From Methanobacteriota archaeon (lineage in GTDB: Archaea; Thermoplasmatota; Poseidoniia; Poseidoniales; Thalassarchaeaceae): 64,000 nt of DNA. Both the position numbers and the translations under genes were made by a program. Positions 19,966-29,179 of the stretch are shown piece after piece. The notes under the pieces are model-generated. The model ran no database searches and was not told where the DNA came from. It was given only the letters and a program-made list of their open reading frames with translations. Positions within the stretch are counted from its first letter, which is position 1, and each line of letters starts with the position of its first letter. The DNA lies in assembly GCA_018650285.1 (NCBI GenBank), contig JABIGF010000002.1:121991-185990 (forward strand), written 5' to 3'.

Positions 19966-22629
19966 TTAGAAACTGAAAATTGTTGATTGACGATTACCAC
20001 GTTTCAAGTCATCAGCACTCCAACCAAATGCTTCTGTTATTCTGCCAAGCGCTATTGCTAGACGGTTGACATAAAATTCAGGGTCGTATTCCGTTTGAAC
20101 TTCTCCTGTTTCATCTTCTAACCAAGCCACCACTTTCATTGGACTTTGGCTGAAATCAGTAACTAGCCAACCAACTTTCATCCCAGGTGTGAAATTCAAA
20201 CCCGCAGCAATTCGTTGTTTTGCCACCCGCACCTGAACCATACTATCAGGACGGACATAGGCGGAATTGAAATCGATTGTACCATTTTTTTGTGCCTTAC
20301 CTTTGCACGATTTGCTAATCACAAGGTCACGTGGGCGGACATCGCGGCTTCTCACCCGTTTTATCAGAGCGATGCACATGTTGACAGCAGCAGTAGATTC
20401 TCCATCAAGGATCATCTCAAAGAGTTCAGTCATCGCATCAGTAAGAAGTGTGAATGAATCGGTTCTGCGAACTTCATAACCACGTATGAGTAACTTAGTT
20501 TCAGGCCATATTACTTGGCCAACATAACGCTTTTTCGCGCCATGAGAGAAAAATGATGAGAGTCCTGTTTCAAATTCAAGTTCCGCCCCTTCTTTCGTAA
20601 ATCGCTTTGCTAATTCATGACCAAATACAACTAAAGATTCTGAAGCTTCAACCCATTCCGTTCGGTCTTCATCATCGCTCGGTTCTTTGACTGGTGCACT
20701 ATCCTTTACCGGTGCTTCAACAAATACGCTATCGGTGTCACTGTAAACAACATGGTGACCTTCTTCGTCAAGTTGTTTAATGATACTCTTGATGTTGGAC
20801 CTAGCCCATGCAGTAATTGATGAACCCAAATCTTCGTGGGTGAAACGGTAAAATTTGGAGGCGAAAACACCGTAAAATGAATTCATAAGAATTTTGACAG
20901 CATACTGCATTTGGTCGTGAAAATGTTCAGTCGCTTTGTCACCTGATTTGTGTGCCGCTTTGGCAGCCTCTTTGTGAATAGCACGCAATTGCATCAGATT
21001 TTCTAGTAATCGTGGGATTAACCCACGACGGGTTTCTGCTGGAAGGAATTTTGCGCCTAGTGGCGATTCGTGAAAACCTGTTTTAGGAACTTCATCAGGG
21101 CGCGCTTTCTCATCAATTCTCGTCGTGTAACAAATATTGTTTGAAATCATGATTGAAGGATACATTGATTTGAAATCAAGAACTGCTATCCATCGGTATA
21201 CACCTGCTTCCACTTCGTGAACATAGCCACCAGCAATTTGGTCACCGCCTCCCCCGCGATTAGTTCTTGGAACGGCGATATTCTCACTATCTGCAAGACG
21301 AATAACAAGAGAATCTATCCATTGAGATGTTGTTCCTGAAATTGAGACACCAAGAGATGTTGATGCTACTGCGGCTAATGCCTCTTTGCGCTTTACTGCC
21401 GAGATTTCACCCAAAATCTCCAACGGCAAGATTGTGTCTTGAACACAATATTTCATGACTACATCTGGTCTTTTTGCCCATTCTTTGTCCATTTTGGAAG
21501 CGTCGACATCCATCTTATGCAATTCAATATTATCTGGCCAAAGAAGTTGACACACATACTTGAGAGTCTCACGTTTTGGCCGAAGTGTTTGTCGCGCCTG
21601 CCACCATGCGTCAAGAACACAACGACCTCTGACTCGCCAAGTTCGACGATTCTGTTCTTTCTCTGGAATTAATCCTTTTTTTTCGGATTCAAGGATTGGA
21701 ACTCTGCCCCAACCAAATAATTCAGCGCTGTCAGCAACGTCACTTTTACGCGCATGCGTGCGTGTACGAGCGAACAGGCGCGGTAAATCAAAATTATCAA
21801 TATTGTAGCCAGTAATAATATCAGGATCACTCTCTCGAACGAAGCGAGTTAACCCAGACAAAATTTCTTCTTCGTCACCTTTGAATTCACGAATCTCTCT
21901 ACTTCCATCACCATATTGAGCAACTGCTGCTGCACAAAGTATAGTCTCTTCAGTAATTGAAGTTTCAAGGTCAAATGAAAAGAGGACAAATGGGGCAGAA
22001 AATGGTTCACATTTTGAAATAGCCGAGTAATGGCAAGTAGCAATGAGGTCAACAGGATAAAGCCCTGAACCACCAATTTGACGAATTTTTTCAGCCGCTT
22101 CAACGCGGCCATCATCGCCAAAACAAGTTTCACCACTAGATTCCAATTCAGACACTAAATCACTAGGAACTTTATCACTAGCCCACAACACTTCACATTC
22201 TGCTGTGATATGTGGTCCCAAATCATATTCAATGAAAAAGCGGTTGATGAAAGGAATGTCAGCATTGCTTAGAGCCCAATCAGTTTCTAAGGATTTTCTA
22301 AGTTTTGGCACCTCCCACGGCTGACCAACTTCAACTCGCCAGTGTGGCTTTACACCCATTGCCGACCATTTGTCAACAGAATCACAAACCTTGGATACGC
22401 CTTTTAGGGAGCGAACTGAATCAAGAAGTGAATCAATATTTTCTAGAGAACTTGGCCTACCTCGAAGAGATATCTCCAACCATGGGCGTACACCTGTAAC
22501 TAACAAAAGAACAGAATGACCTTGACGGTCACGGCACCATAGTTCAATCACTGTTTCTGGGCCCGATTCGGTATCTCGGCCCTTGTAATGTCCTTCGACG
22601 ACGCAACTCTCCACCGTCGTAAGCACCAT
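19966..22629 (-). CDS. polB: Family B DNA polymerase with proofreading exonuclease
   Basis: 887 residues. The 3'-5' exonuclease motifs are present: Exo I FDLET (Asp220, Glu222), Exo II YNIDNFDLP and Exo III YCVQD. Polymerase motif A is DFKSMYPSIM (Asp485), motif B KILMNSFYGVFASK, and motif C YSDTDS (Asp631, Asp633), with KKRYVG after it. All catalytic acids are intact. The last seven residues, QSTIFSF, form a PCNA-interacting (PIP) motif at the extreme C-terminus. This is a replicative or repair polymerase of archaeal PolB type. It is divergent from the aminotransferase gene, with 124 bases between the starts, enough for two promoters. Confidence 0.97.
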   Translation of the reverse strand: MVLTTVESCVVEGHYKGRDTESGPETVIELWCRDRQGHSVLLLVTGVRPWLEISLRGRPSSLENIDSLLDSVRSLKGVSKVCDSVDKWSAMGVKPHWRVEVGQPWEVPKLRKSLETDWALSNADIPFINRFFIEYDLGPHITAECEVLWASDKVPSDLVSELESSGETCFGDDGRVEAAEKIRQIGGSGLYPVDLIATCHYSAISKCEPFSAPFVLFSFDLETSITEETILCAAAVAQYGDGSREIREFKGDEEEILSGLTRFVRESDPDIITGYNIDNFDLPRLFARTRTHARKSDVADSAELFGWGRVPILESEKKGLIPEKEQNRRTWRVRGRCVLDAWWQARQTLRPKRETLKYVCQLLWPDNIELHKMDVDASKMDKEWAKRPDVVMKYCVQDTILPLEILGEISAVKRKEALAAVASTSLGVSISGTTSQWIDSLVIRLADSENIAVPRTNRGGGGDQIAGGYVHEVEAGVYRWIAVLDFKSMYPSIMISNNICYTTRIDEKARPDEVPKTGFHESPLGAKFLPAETRRGLIPRLLENLMQLRAIHKEAAKAAHKSGDKATEHFHDQMQYAVKILMNSFYGVFASKFYRFTHEDLGSSITAWARSNIKSIIKQLDEEGHHVVYSDTDSVFVEAPVKDSAPVKEPSDDEDRTEWVEASESLVVFGHELAKRFTKEGAELEFETGLSSFFSHGAKKRYVGQVIWPETKLLIRGYEVRRTDSFTLLTDAMTELFEMILDGESTAAVNMCIALIKRVRSRDVRPRDLVISKSCKGKAQKNGTIDFNSAYVRPDSMVQVRVAKQRIAAGLNFTPGMKVGWLVTDFSQSPMKVVAWLEDETGEVQTEYDPEFYVNRLAIALGRITEAFGWSADDLKRGNRQSTIFSF

Positions 22630-22753
22630 ACAATTTCATCCTAGAAGGGGAGCCCCAAAAGAACCCTTGCAGCCAATACGGGGTAACGGTTGATAACCAA
22701 TGCCTCCTCCTCCATGTTAACTGAGCCGTCGCCGGCCTGTTGAGGTGAGCCAA

Positions 22754-23797
22754 ATGAGCGAAGAAGGATTAATTGACTGGGATTCAATGACCTTTAGTTT
22801 TACACCTACAGATGTAATGTATCGAGCCACTTGCAATCAAGGTGATGCATGGCAACCTGGAGAAATGGAGCCTTATGGCGACATTACAATTTCCCCAGCC
22901 GCTGGAGTTCTCAATTACGGCCAAGGGCTGTTTGAAGGGATGAAGGCGCAACGAAGCGTCAACGGTGGCATTGTTCTCTTTCGGCCTGAGCGAAACGGTG
23001 CAAGACTAGCAGATGGTGCTCGCAGGCTTGGAATGCCACCGGTTCCTGTTGAGATGTTTCTAGATGCCATTGAGCAAGTGGTGGCTGCAAATGCCCGTTG
23101 GGTCCCACCAACTGGGAAAGGTGCGCTCTATATTCGACCTGTTCTTTGGGGGACTGGGGCGATTCTTGGTGTTGCACCTGCTCCAGAATACACTTTCATG
23201 ATTTATGTTTGCCCGGTTGGCCCTTACTTCAAAGGAGGAATGCATCCAATCGCGCTAAAGGTTTCAGATGAGTATCACCGCGCTGCACCTGGTGGGTCGG
23301 GAGCGGTCAAAGCGATTGGCAATTATGCACCCGGAATGATGCCGAGCAAGAATGCAAAAAGCGATGGCTTTGCTGAAATTATCTATCTTGATGCTGTTGA
23401 ACACAGATACATCGAAGAGGTGGGGGCGGCCAATTTCTTCTGTGTCAAAGATGGAGTGATCTACACACCTGAACTCACAGGCACTATTCTTCCTGGAATT
23501 ACTCGAGCAAGTATCATTGAATTAGCAATACACAAAGGATACAAAGTTGTTGAAGAAAAAGTGGATATTCAATTTGTACTAGAAGCAGATGAGTGCTTCT
23601 GTGCTGGAACTGCAGCGGTGATTTCTCCTATTGGAGCAATTTGTCAGGGAGATGTCTGTACCACCTACTGCAACAATCAGGTGGGAGCAATTACTCGTGA
23701 ATTATATGATGCTCTGACTGGAATTCAAACACAAGTTGAATCAGATGAGTTTGGTTGGATTAGAGCGGTGCCTGTTGCAGAAATCTCTGCTGAATAA
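22754..23797 (+). CDS. ilvE: Branched-chain amino acid aminotransferase
   Basis: 347 residues from the ATG at 22754, which has GAGGTG five bases upstream; a GTG at 22745 is in frame. It is a fold-type IV PLP enzyme that transfers the amino group between Leu/Ile/Val and 2-oxoglutarate. Hallmarks are LNYGQGLFEGMKAQR near the N-terminus, GSGAVKAIGNYAPGM carrying the PLP lysine, the EEVGAANFF motif and LPGITRASIIELA. Class IIb-like length. It stands alone on the plus strand, followed convergently by SRP19. Confidence 0.96.
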   Translation: MSEEGLIDWDSMTFSFTPTDVMYRATCNQGDAWQPGEMEPYGDITISPAAGVLNYGQGLFEGMKAQRSVNGGIVLFRPERNGARLADGARRLGMPPVPVEMFLDAIEQVVAANARWVPPTGKGALYIRPVLWGTGAILGVAPAPEYTFMIYVCPVGPYFKGGMHPIALKVSDEYHRAAPGGSGAVKAIGNYAPGMMPSKNAKSDGFAEIIYLDAVEHRYIEEVGAANFFCVKDGVIYTPELTGTILPGITRASIIELAIHKGYKVVEEKVDIQFVLEADECFCAGTAAVISPIGAICQGDVCTTYCNNQVGAITRELYDALTGIQTQVESDEFGWIRAVPVAEISAE

Positions 23798-23814
23798 ATA
23801 ACCAACTGAGGATA

Positions 23815-24261
23815 TCAAAGTCGCCATTTCTTCTTCTTTTGACGCTTAGGGCCTTTTGCCTTAACCTGCTTGCGTTGTGAACGTGCCTGTTTATCACCAG
23901 TCTTTGGACCAGCTTTTTTTGCAGCAACTTCTTGTTCTTTCATTTCACGTTGCTTTGCCCGCCACTTCTTAGCAATTACCTGCATCGTTTCTTCTTTGGA
24001 TGTTGTTCCTAATGTTGCTGTAAGGTCTTTCTTTGAAAGCCAAAGTCGACCCTCCTTTTGAGAAGCACGTTTTGGGTGAGGAGTATCTGCCTCTCGCTTC
24101 ATCTTGGTAAGACCAACATTTCTTGCTGCAAGAGCTAATGTATCGAGTGTGGGGTCTGAAACTGCAGAATCCTTTGAAACACGCCTGCCTTGCTTGCGTG
24201 ATAATTTGATGTTGAAATAGCCAGGCCAAAGCACAATTCGGTCTGGATTGTGGTCAGCCAT
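23815..24261 (-). CDS. srp19: Signal recognition particle 19 kDa protein (SRP19)
   Basis: 148 residues from the ATG at 24261 (MADHNPDRIVLWPGYFN). SRP19 binds the helix 6/8 tips of 7S RNA and allows SRP54 assembly. The N-terminal strand IVLWPGYFNIKLSRKQGRRVSK and the DTLALAARNVGL helix, followed by basic loops, match the family. The C-terminus is a long Lys/Arg/Gln-rich extension beyond the usual about 90-100 residues. The gene lies 54 bases downstream of eS8 on the same strand. Confidence 0.9.
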   Translation of the reverse strand: MADHNPDRIVLWPGYFNIKLSRKQGRRVSKDSAVSDPTLDTLALAARNVGLTKMKREADTPHPKRASQKEGRLWLSKKDLTATLGTTSKEETMQVIAKKWRAKQREMKEQEVAAKKAGPKTGDKQARSQRKQVKAKGPKRQKKKKWRL

Positions 24262-24315
24262 ACCTCTCCCTCCAACTGTCGGGGACACCGCTCCCTATCA
24301 AGGGCTACGGGAAAA

Positions 24316-24708
24316 TCACTCGTCAATAAGGACGCCGTTAATCACACCATCTTTACCTGGACGTGATGTTAAGCGTACTTTTCCAGCATCTGTCTCAACG
24401 ACTGCACCCTTTGTCAAAATGTTTCTTCGAACATAGTTAACATCAGCAGGGCTTTCTACTACAGTAATCATCTTTGCTTGCTTAGTAACGCCCTTTTTTG
24501 GGTCATTTACATTGACAATATCTTCAGAAAGAATACGAACTGTCTGATGGCATGAGCGCTTTCGGTACACTTTACGAACTGGTTCGCCGATTGTTGCGAA
24601 CTGTTTCTCCGATGCGATTTCGGTTCGGCGCTTACCGCGGTAGCGGTTTGGTCGCTTCAAGCGACCGCCGGTTGGCTTGCGTCTTGAGATACCGTGCCAG
24701 TGTGCCAT
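24316..24708 (-). CDS. rps8e: Ribosomal protein eS8
   Basis: 130 residues beginning MAHWHGISRRKPTGGRLKR, the conserved archaeal eS8 N-terminus, with GKRRTEIASEKQFATIGE and the C-terminal NILTKGAVVETDAGKVRLTSRPGKDG. A second ATG lies two codons upstream at 24714, and GAGGGATG precedes both. It belongs to the archaeal/eukaryotic-specific part of the small subunit. It is divergent from the double-ACT gene with a shared intergenic region of about 115 bases. Confidence 0.97.
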   Translation of the reverse strand: MAHWHGISRRKPTGGRLKRPNRYRGKRRTEIASEKQFATIGEPVRKVYRKRSCHQTVRILSEDIVNVNDPKKGVTKQAKMITVVESPADVNYVRRNILTKGAVVETDAGKVRLTSRPGKDGVINGVLIDE

Positions 24709-24784
24709 TATCATCCCTCAGGGATGCGGCCGACCTACTTCCCTTATTTGAAAGCCACGATAACCATTCGTTTGGCCGTTGGGG

Positions 24785-24793
24785 GTTATATAC
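24785..24793 (+). promoter_or_regulatory. Possible TATA box for the double-ACT gene
   Basis: GTTATATAC lies about 38 bases before the ATG at 24828. A start 25 bases downstream would leave a very short leader containing GAGG. The element sits between divergent eS8 and ACT genes, and its near-palindromic centre could also serve the minus strand. Sequence inference only. Confidence 0.4.
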
Positions 24794-24827
24794 GCGGATT
24801 AAGCCGTCCTGTTTGAGGCAGAAAACT

Positions 24828-25223
24828 ATGATGGAAATCAGTATGGAATTACCTGATGCACCCGGCTCATTGGCCATGGTAACAGAAGCATTAGCTAGCG
24901 CAAATGTCAATATTGAAACTATTTGTGCTATCGGAAAAGTCGCCCCAAACGTTGCACTAGTAACCAAACAAGTCCCACAAACTAAAGCCGTTCTTGACAA
25001 ACTTGGAGTACAATATTCCGTGAATGAATTACTCACAATGGTGATGCCTGACCAACCTGGTGTTCTTGCTCAATTCTCGCGGCGCTTAGCAGATGCTGGA
25101 GTCAATATTAACTCAATTTACATTCTTTCAAAGTTCCGAGGAGATACCGAACTCGTGTTTAGCGTTGATGATGTGGAAAGAGCGCGACAAACACTGAATT
25201 TGCACGAATCAGTTCCGCCTTGA
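24828..25223 (+). CDS. Small protein of two tandem ACT domains
   Basis: 131 residues. Domain 1 (about 3-65) begins ISMELPDAPGSLAMVTEALA with ANVNIETIC; domain 2 (about 68-131) has VMPDQPGVLAQFSRRLADAG followed by VNINSIYIL. Both have the DxPGxL turn and VNI strand typical of ACT regulatory domains that bind amino acids. A much longer open frame extends upstream but would lie antisense to eS8, so I start at the ATG with GAGG upstream. Likely a free-standing amino-acid sensor. It ends 4 bases before the stop of the convergent FAH-family gene. Confidence 0.85.
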   Translation: MMEISMELPDAPGSLAMVTEALASANVNIETICAIGKVAPNVALVTKQVPQTKAVLDKLGVQYSVNELLTMVMPDQPGVLAQFSRRLADAGVNINSIYILSKFRGDTELVFSVDDVERARQTLNLHESVPP

Positions 25224-25227
25224 ACTA

Positions 25228-25836
25228 TTAGCAAATTCCATCAAAACGACTGAGGATATTATTTGACTCATCTTTCAACCACGCTGAAACTTTGTCACCT
25301 GCAGATAACGGCCCAACACCCGCTGGTGTACCAGTAAAAATCAAATCACCTTCTGAAAGGTCTTCTATTTTGCTGAGTGCTGAAATCAATGCATCAACTG
25401 AGTGAACCATTAGTGATGTGTTTGAGAGTTGTTTAACCTCTCCATTAACAGACAGGCCGATATCGTAATTCTCTGACTTGTAAGCAACCCAAGTGCCGAC
25501 AACAGCAGCTCCAGGGAATCCTTTGGCTTGAAGCCATGAAGTCCCCTTTGATTTCGCTACTGCTTGTGCTGTGCGGTCAGTAGTGTCACATCCAACAGCC
25601 ATCAATAGTGGTTCTAGATCCTTGCCAAGTTGCACAACCAACTCAACTTCATGCTCTATTTGGTTTTCTTGGTTTCCTAAAGCAATTGCAACAATTCCAT
25701 CATCATCTGCCTCAACTACTGCTGAAGATGGCATGAAGAAAAACTTGGGAGTTGAGGGTGCCACTCCCCCCATCTCTTCTGCATGTGCTTGGTAGTTTCT
25801 TCGAACTCCCCACGCACCATTCATGGTTTTGGGCAA
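25228..25836 (-). CDS. Fumarylacetoacetate hydrolase (FAH) family protein
   Basis: 202 residues from a TTG at 25836; an ATG four codons in (25824) is an equally plausible start. Family features are RNYQAHAEEMG near the N-terminus, the metal-ligand motif IEHEVELVVQLGKDL (normally ExE...), the VMVHS-like LMVHSVDALISALS, and LIFTGTPAGVGPL near the end. Members hydrolyse or decarboxylate beta-diketo acids (FAHD1/YcgM type) in the cytoplasm with Mg. It is slightly shorter than typical FAHD1 proteins. Its substrate cannot be read from the sequence. Confidence 0.88.
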   Translation of the reverse strand: MPKTMNGAWGVRRNYQAHAEEMGGVAPSTPKFFFMPSSAVVEADDDGIVAIALGNQENQIEHEVELVVQLGKDLEPLLMAVGCDTTDRTAQAVAKSKGTSWLQAKGFPGAAVVGTWVAYKSENYDIGLSVNGEVKQLSNTSLMVHSVDALISALSKIEDLSEGDLIFTGTPAGVGPLSAGDKVSAWLKDESNNILSRFDGIC

Positions 25837-25879
25837 AGGGTGGTGGTTCTCAATGTTGACCCATTAAACAAGCCGAGGG

Positions 25880-26422
25880 TTGAAGCGTAGGGCGCTAACC
25901 CCAATAGATGTGGCAAAGGATTGGAAGTTGAAGCAACGCAAGCCTGTGCGGCACAAGAAAATCCGTGGTTTGATTGGACGCTTGACTGAACCTTTGGCTC
26001 TTGAGGTCGATTTATCTTCTACATTTCTTGAACAGGCCGAGTATGGGCCGTGGTCACTATTGATTGTTGACAAATCACCATTGGCGATGGAAGTTTTACC
26101 AGATGAGGAGGGAGATAGAATCGCATTTCCCACACTTCGTGGATGTTTGGCTTGGTCTCCAGAAAGAAAATGGTGCGAAGTTGACCATGGTGCAATTCCG
26201 TTCTTGCTGAATGGTGCAGACTGCATGGCAGCAGGTATTCATTCTGCTTGTGAATCAATAGAAGAAGGTGACTTAATCTGGATTCGTGACCAAGAACACG
26301 GTAAGCCGTTGGCTATTGGCTGGGCAACAATGAATGCAACTGACATGGTTGCAGCAACCTCTGGTAAAGCTGTCAAATCTATTCATCATGTTGGAGATGA
26401 ATTGTGGGAACTAGAACTGTGA
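25880..26422 (+). CDS. PUA-domain protein
   Basis: 180 residues from a TTG with GAGGGT upstream. The N-terminal part (about 1-85) is basic then structured (KQRKPVRHKKIRGLIGRLTE). The C-terminal about 85 residues are a PUA RNA-binding domain: CEVDHGAIPFLLNGADCMAAGI, then EGDLIWIRDQEHGKPLAIGWA. The architecture resembles archaeal MCT-1/Tma20-like proteins involved in translation or RNA modification. No catalytic domain is present. Confidence 0.82.
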   Translation: MKRRALTPIDVAKDWKLKQRKPVRHKKIRGLIGRLTEPLALEVDLSSTFLEQAEYGPWSLLIVDKSPLAMEVLPDEEGDRIAFPTLRGCLAWSPERKWCEVDHGAIPFLLNGADCMAAGIHSACESIEEGDLIWIRDQEHGKPLAIGWATMNATDMVAATSGKAVKSIHHVGDELWELEL

Positions 26423-26477
26423 ATTTGTTGAACCGATAACATGAGGTTTGATGAAGGAAGTCGCCCCCCGTATAACT

Positions 26478-27026
26478 ATGAAGAGAGGTTTGGCACTGAC
26501 TCTATGCGCATTACTTCTGATACCTGTGGCTATGGCAAGCGAAGGCGGTGTCAACAAAGATTTGGACATTGAAGGTACATCCATTTCAGAAATCAGTACC
26601 CCGGGTGCATCAAGCGACGGTGTAGACTTTGATATCACAGTAACACTTGACCAAGATGCTGCAAACAATGGAACCAATGTTTCGTGGACATGGCAAGTCT
26701 GTCTCAATAGTGGAGTATGCCTTGCTCCTGTTCCTGAAGATTTGACCTCATCAGATGGCGGCACTACATGGACGACAAGTATGACTCCTGTTGAAGACCA
26801 CTCGTATGTTAATTATCGCATCACACTTGAATATACAGATGGTAATTCATCTGTTTACCCTGAATCAGGTTGGGGTGGAAAGGTTTGGTCAGATTGCTGG
26901 GTTGCTGGAGATACATCTGGGGGAGATGCTTGTGATGATAGTAGTGGTTTGCCAGGATTCACAATGTTAGCAACTATCAGCGTTCTTGGCATGATGGCTA
27001 TCGCAGTACGTAGACTGAATAATTGA
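26478..27026 (+). CDS. Small secreted protein with PGF-CTERM-like C-terminal signal
   Basis: 182 residues from the ATG at 26478 (MKRGLALTLCALLLIPVAMA signal peptide); earlier in-frame starts would place charged residues before it. The mature part looks like one beta-sandwich with several cysteines (WQVCLNSGVC) and an Asp/Ser-rich linker. It ends LPGFTMLATISVLGMMAIAV then RRLNN: a PGF motif, a hydrophobic helix and a basic end, which is the plan of archaeosortase-processed PGF-CTERM proteins. Function of the ectodomain unknown. Confidence 0.75.
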   Translation: MKRGLALTLCALLLIPVAMASEGGVNKDLDIEGTSISEISTPGASSDGVDFDITVTLDQDAANNGTNVSWTWQVCLNSGVCLAPVPEDLTSSDGGTTWTTSMTPVEDHSYVNYRITLEYTDGNSSVYPESGWGGKVWSDCWVAGDTSGGDACDDSSGLPGFTMLATISVLGMMAIAVRRLNN

Positions 27027-27110
27027 CCTATTCGGTTCAATTGAATATTTTTCATAGTAGTAATCACTTAGACCCTACCGAGATACCGCAAGGTCAGCGG
27101 GGTTATTTGA

Positions 27111-28463
27111 ATGGCCGGTGAAATGACAATAAAAGAAATAAATAGATTACGAAAAGAGTTCTCTGCAGACAATGAAGCGAGAATCGTTCAGAATGCTGTG
27201 ACCCGAACTACAGTTCAGGAAATTGCACTTTCTCGCGAGGTTGTTGCAACAACAGATTTCACCTTCTCTACCAAGATTGATGAATGGAAAGTAACCAACC
27301 AGAAAGCTAGCGGGCGTTGTTGGTTATTTGCTGTATTGAACCTCATGCGACCTGGCGCTATGGAAAAAATGAACATCAAAGATTTTGAGTTTTCACAAGC
27401 ATATGTGCATTTTTGGGACAAATTCGAGCGGGCTAATCACAATTTGGAAGCGATGATTACTACCTCAGACCGCGACTTAGATGACCGAACGATTGGATTT
27501 ATTCTAGATAATCCAAGTGAGGATGGTGGCCAATGGAACATGGCAATCAATGTCATCAACAAGCATGGAATGGTACCAAAATCGGCTTACCCTGAATCAC
27601 AGTCTTCTTCCTCAACTCGCTGGATGAACGCTAACTTGCGCCTGCTTGTGCGCTCAATTGCAAGTGAAATTCGTGGCATCATTGATGATGGGGGCTCAAA
27701 GGCCGATGCTAGAGCGCACAAAAAGAATCGAATGGAAGATGTTTGGAGATTGCTTTGCATTCATCTTGGAACTCCTCCGACAGAGTTTGAGTGGTCGTGG
27801 AGAGATAAAGACAACGAGCACCATACAAGAGGTACAATGACGCCACACCAATTCTTAGAGGAATTTGTGACAATTGATTACAATGATTACGTTTGTTTGG
27901 TGAATGATCCAAGAAATGATTTGATGCAGACATACACCGTAGATTTCCTACAAAATGTGGTCGGTGGACCGCCTGTTGAGTACCTGAATATTTCAATTGA
28001 AGAAATGAAAACTGTAACTAGAAAATTATTGGAGGATGGCACCACTGTTTGGATGGGGTGTGATGTCGGCAAACATATGCACCGCACACTGGGGCTTTGG
28101 GATGCAAAACTGTTTGAGTTCGAAGAAATGTATGGCGTTAAGTTCGGGCTAGACAAGAAGGATAGGTTAGACTACCATCATTCACTGATGACTCACGCAA
28201 TGCTGTTCACTGGCGTTGATGCTGATGAAAATGGTGTTCGCAAGTGGCGAGTTGAGAATTCATGGGGAGCAAAGAATTCTGGCGAAGATGGGTATTACAC
28301 AATGAATGACTCGTGGTTTGACCAATACATGTTTGAGATTGCAGCGCCTAAATCGTACCTCACTGATGTGATGCTGAAGGCGCTTGAAACCAAGCCGGTT
28401 GTTCTGCCTGCATGGGACCCAATGGGCTCACTTGCTTGTTCAAACTGTGGTAGCGAAGATTAG
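27111..28463 (+). CDS. C1-family cysteine aminopeptidase (bleomycin hydrolase / PepC type)
   Basis: 450 residues, the normal length for the C1B family. Active-site residues are intact: Gln in NQKASGRCW with Cys70, His362 in LMTHAM, and Asn383 in VENSWG. Other family segments include FEFSQAYVHFWDKFERAN and the GGQWNMAINVI region. The enzyme is a cytoplasmic aminopeptidase, usually hexameric with the C-terminus in the active-site channel. Here the C-terminus is unusual, ending LACSNCGSED with a CxxC pair. The nitroreductase-fold gene follows 8 bases downstream, suggesting one operon. Confidence 0.95.
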   Translation: MAGEMTIKEINRLRKEFSADNEARIVQNAVTRTTVQEIALSREVVATTDFTFSTKIDEWKVTNQKASGRCWLFAVLNLMRPGAMEKMNIKDFEFSQAYVHFWDKFERANHNLEAMITTSDRDLDDRTIGFILDNPSEDGGQWNMAINVINKHGMVPKSAYPESQSSSSTRWMNANLRLLVRSIASEIRGIIDDGGSKADARAHKKNRMEDVWRLLCIHLGTPPTEFEWSWRDKDNEHHTRGTMTPHQFLEEFVTIDYNDYVCLVNDPRNDLMQTYTVDFLQNVVGGPPVEYLNISIEEMKTVTRKLLEDGTTVWMGCDVGKHMHRTLGLWDAKLFEFEEMYGVKFGLDKKDRLDYHHSLMTHAMLFTGVDADENGVRKWRVENSWGAKNSGEDGYYTMNDSWFDQYMFEIAAPKSYLTDVMLKALETKPVVLPAWDPMGSLACSNCGSED

Positions 28464-28471
28464 AACCGTTG

Positions 28472-29173
28472 ATGTCTGATGAGCGCTTCGGCTACATCAT
28501 GGGCGAGCACAAAGAGGGTTTTGTGCCGCTTGTATTCCACGAAATTTCAGAAAGTGACATGGAATCACAGTCAACAGAATTTCTTGAATTAATGGCTAGC
28601 CGTCGCACAACTAGACAATTCTCTACTCGCTCGGTTTCTCGCTCACTAATTGAAAATGCAATCATGACTGGGGGCACCGCACCATCCGGTGCACACTTGC
28701 AACCGTGGACTTTTGTGGCAATCTCAAATCCTAACTTGAAAGCAAAAATCCGTGAGGCTGCCGAAGTTGAAGAGAAGAAATTCTACGAAGAGCGAATCCC
28801 AGACGAATGGGAAGAGGTCTTGGCACCCTTGGGTACAGATTATGTGAAGGAACACATCACCGATGCGCCATGGCTAGTGGTTCTTTTCCGCCACACCCAA
28901 AGAAAGAGGGATAATGGCGAATGGTCTCCCACTTACTACTCTCAAGAATCGTGCGGTATAGCCGCTGGAATGTTCATTTCTGCAATCCACAATATGGGTT
29001 TAGTGACACTCACTCACACACCTTCACCTATGGGTTTTCTCGGTGAAATATTAGGACGAAGTGAACATGAGAAAGCAATGCTATTGATGCCTGTTGGTTA
29101 TCCTGCTGATGGGGCTGAAGCCCCTGATATTCAGCGCAAGACACTAGATGATATTACAGAATTTTTCGAATAA
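28472..29173 (+). CDS. Nitroreductase-fold flavoprotein, iodotyrosine-deiodinase-like
   Basis: 233 residues from the ATG at 28472 (a TTG immediately precedes it in frame). FMN-binding features are SRRTTRQFS and TGGTAPSGAHLQPWTFV. The later part, IHNMGLVTLTHTPSPMGFL, then LGRSEHEKAMLLMPVGYPA and DIQRKTLDDI, follows vertebrate and bacterial iodotyrosine deiodinase (IYD) closely as I remember that family. These enzymes reductively dehalogenate halotyrosines. It probably forms an FMN-containing homodimer. The pairing with an aminopeptidase suggests amino-acid salvage, but that is inference. Confidence 0.88.
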   Translation: MSDERFGYIMGEHKEGFVPLVFHEISESDMESQSTEFLELMASRRTTRQFSTRSVSRSLIENAIMTGGTAPSGAHLQPWTFVAISNPNLKAKIREAAEVEEKKFYEERIPDEWEEVLAPLGTDYVKEHITDAPWLVVLFRHTQRKRDNGEWSPTYYSQESCGIAAGMFISAIHNMGLVTLTHTPSPMGFLGEILGRSEHEKAMLLMPVGYPADGAEAPDIQRKTLDDITEFFE

Positions 29174-29179
29174 ATTCTA

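Noticed and set aside
24552-24827. N-terminal extension of the double-ACT gene by about 90 residues
   Set aside because: It would lie antisense to eS8; the ACT fold starts right after the ATG at 24828, which has its own TATA and GAGG.
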